6,757 nucleotides of DNA, taken from assembly GCA_022508865.1 (NCBI GenBank), contig JAFLUK010000080.1:1-6757 (forward strand). The letters run 5' to 3'. The position numbers and the translations under genes are program-made. This stretch comes from Oscillospiraceae bacterium (lineage in GTDB: Bacteria; Bacillota; Clostridia; Oscillospirales; Acutalibacteraceae). This document shows positions 5,540 through 6,757 of this stretch, one piece after another. Under the pieces are notes generated by a model. It made no database searches. It worked only from the letters and a program-made list of their open reading frames with translations, and was not told the DNA's origin. Position 1 is the stretch's first letter. Every line of letters begins with the position of its first letter.

Positions 5540-6391
5540 TCAGTAAAACATTGTTCCGATACCTTCGTCGGAGAAAAGCTCAATAAGGATAGAGTGTTCT
5601 ATTCTGCCGTCAATAATATGGGCTCTGCTGACGCCCTGTCTTACTGCTTCTACACAACAATCAATCTTTGGTATCATACCGCCGCTGATAATTCCCTCTC
5701 TCTTAAGCTGTGTAACCTCGCTGACGTTTACCACGGAAATAAGGGATTTTTCGTCATCCTTATCCTGCAAAAGACCTCTTATATCTGTCATAAGAATCAA
5801 CTTCTTTGCACCGATTTTTGCTGCGATATGGGCTGCTGCAATGTCTGCATTAATGTTGTAAACATTGCCCTGATAGTCACCTGCAATTGTGGCTACAATG
5901 GGAACATAGCCGTTTTTTATCGAGTCGGTAATTACGTCTGCATTTACCTCTGTAATTTCTCCCACAAAACCAAGGTCGTCACCTGTGATTTTCTTTTCTG
6001 CCATAAGCAAATTGCTGTCTAGTCCGCAAAGTCCGATGGCCTTTCCACCTGCACGGTTAAGGTGCTGGGTAAGGCTTTTGTTCACCTTACCTGCAAGAAC
6101 CTGCTGAACAATCTCCATTGTGTCGCTGTCTGTTACACGCATACCATTGATAAACTTGCTTTCTATACCCACTCTGTTAAGCATAGAAGAAATCTCGGGT
6201 CCGCCGCCGTGAACAAGCACTACGTTAACACCCACAAGCTGCATAAGCACAATATCGCTCATAACGGCTGCTTTGAGGTTTTCGTTAAGCATTGCGTTTC
6301 CGCCGTACTTAACCACAATGGTTTCTCCTGCGTATTTCTGAATGTACGGCATTGCCTGTGTAAGAACTTTTGCTGTTAAACTACTATCCAT
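5540..6391 (-). CDS. argB: N-acetylglutamate kinase
   Basis: ArgB phosphorylates the gamma carboxylate of N-acetylglutamate with ATP, the second step to arginine. The 283-residue product shows KYGGNAM (28-34, with Lys28 contacting ATP phosphates), HGGGPEI (61-67), NGMRVTD (82-88), NINAD (179-183), TDIRGLL (202-208) and GGMIPKID (237-244, with Lys242). About 22 residues precede the core and look helical (LTAKVLTQAMPYIQKYAG). Such an N-terminal helix is typical of the hexameric, arginine-inhibited kinases such as that of Thermotoga, so feedback inhibition is likely but inferred. The start ATG 6391 has a purine-rich but weak ribosome site. The 87-base gap to argJ is also purine-rich, with no clear structure. 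Confidence 0.97.
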   Translation of the reverse strand: MDSSLTAKVLTQAMPYIQKYAGETIVVKYGGNAMLNENLKAAVMSDIVLMQLVGVNVVLVHGGGPEISSMLNRVGIESKFINGMRVTDSDTMEIVQQVLAGKVNKSLTQHLNRAGGKAIGLCGLDSNLLMAEKKITGDDLGFVGEITEVNADVITDSIKNGYVPIVATIAGDYQGNVYNINADIAAAHIAAKIGAKKLILMTDIRGLLQDKDDEKSLISVVNVSEVTQLKREGIISGGMIPKIDCCVEAVRQGVSRAHIIDGRIEHSILIELFSDEGIGTMFY

Positions 6392-6478
6392 TTCTCTGTC
6401 TTCTTTCCCGTTTTCTCTTTACTTTTCCCAAGGTGTGGGATTGCTGTTTGAACTTTCTTTCTGCGATTTTCCCATTTA

Positions 6479-6757
6479 TCAAGTGCGGTAGTCACCGTTT
6501 ATCTGAACATAGTCATAGGTAAGGTCACAACCGTATGCCTCTGCTTCGGCATTGCCGTCACCAAGGACAATTTTTATTGTAATTTCGTCCTTAAGCAAAA
6601 TTTCTTTTGCAATATCTTCATCAAAGGGAACGCCTGCCCCGTTTTCACAGACAGATATTTCTCCCCCTTCGCTGACAAAGGAAACATTCACCTTGTTAAT
6701 GTTCACATCCATACCGCTGTAGCCGATTGCACAAAGCACCCTGCCCCAGTTAGCATC
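6479..6757 (-). CDS. argJ: ArgJ glutamate N-acetyltransferase, C-terminal part
   Basis: The frame runs off the right edge, so only the last 92 residues are present of the roughly 400 usual. They begin DANWGRVLCAIGYSG and end GCDLTYDYVQINGDYRT, both characteristic of the ArgJ beta chain. The protein normally cleaves itself at a conserved Thr, which lies outside the window. ArgJ moves the acetyl group from N-acetylornithine to glutamate, making the acetylated pathway cyclic. Some ArgJ proteins also use acetyl-CoA to make N-acetylglutamate; the visible part does not tell which type this is. It is upstream of argB in the same direction. The truncation is a window effect, with no sign of a broken gene. 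Confidence 0.95.
   Translation of the reverse strand, partial: DANWGRVLCAIGYSGMDVNINKVNVSFVSEGGEISVCENGAGVPFDEDIAKEILLKDEITIKIVLGDGNAEAEAYGCDLTYDYVQINGDYRT

Noticed and set aside
5515..5540. Short inverted repeat (TTTGTG / CACAAA) next to the GNAT ribosome site
   Set aside because: Only six A/T-rich pairs with a nine-base loop; too weak to claim control of translation.
5509..5583. N-terminal extension of the GNAT protein to 5583
   Set aside because: It would overlap the argB 3' end by 44 bases, does not resemble the GNAT fold, and lacks the AAAGGA site that serves ATG 5508.
6392..6478. Possible terminator or promoter between argJ and argB
   Set aside because: The 87-base gap is purine-rich with only a 4-base CCCA/TGGG pairing and no T run or spaced promoter boxes; continuous transcription is more likely.

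Overview
The window is a stretch of ordinary bacterial chromosome in which every confident gene lies on the minus strand. It reads right to left as argJ (3' end only), argB, a small GNAT acetyltransferase gene, argD, argF, nadA, mnmA and then bioY. Low-to-moderate G+C, A/T-rich intergenic DNA, an arginine cluster in the order argJ-argB-argD-argF, and a Firmicutes-style BirA operator in front of bioY all suggest a Clostridia-type Firmicute. This is inference from content and protein flavour; the species is not identifiable by reading.

Right to middle (6757 to 2830) is the arginine block. ArgJ makes N-acetylglutamate by recycling the acetyl group, ArgB phosphorylates it, ArgD transaminates the semialdehyde to N-acetylornithine, ArgJ releases ornithine, and ArgF carbamoylates it to citrulline. 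argC would be expected upstream, outside the window, as would the main promoter and any ArgR site. A 139-residue GNAT protein with its own strong ribosome site sits between argB and argD; its substrate is unknown. The argD-argF gap holds two inverted repeats, one of which can pair over the argF ribosome-binding region and has a competing alternative hairpin.

Middle (2792 to 817) is nadA (quinolinate synthase, NAD biosynthesis) followed by mnmA (tRNA 2-thiouridylase). They overlap by 4 bases (ATGA) and follow argF after only 37 bases, with no terminator seen, so they probably form the tail of the arg transcription unit.

Left (816 to 1) is the biotin transporter gene bioY with its own near-perfect sigma-A promoter (TTGACA, 17 bases, TATAAT). 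The -35 box lies inside a BirA-like operator. The region between promoter and start codon doubles as a terminator-like hairpin that only transcripts arriving from upstream would carry complete. Beyond bioY is a strong hairpin that can terminate in both directions, and a possible 3' end of a convergent plus-strand gene at the very edge.

No mobile element, CRISPR array, tRNA or rRNA was seen. I found no clearly new multi-gene system. The points most worth a second look are the nested control region of bioY, the switch-like argF leader and the GNAT gene inside the arginine cluster.
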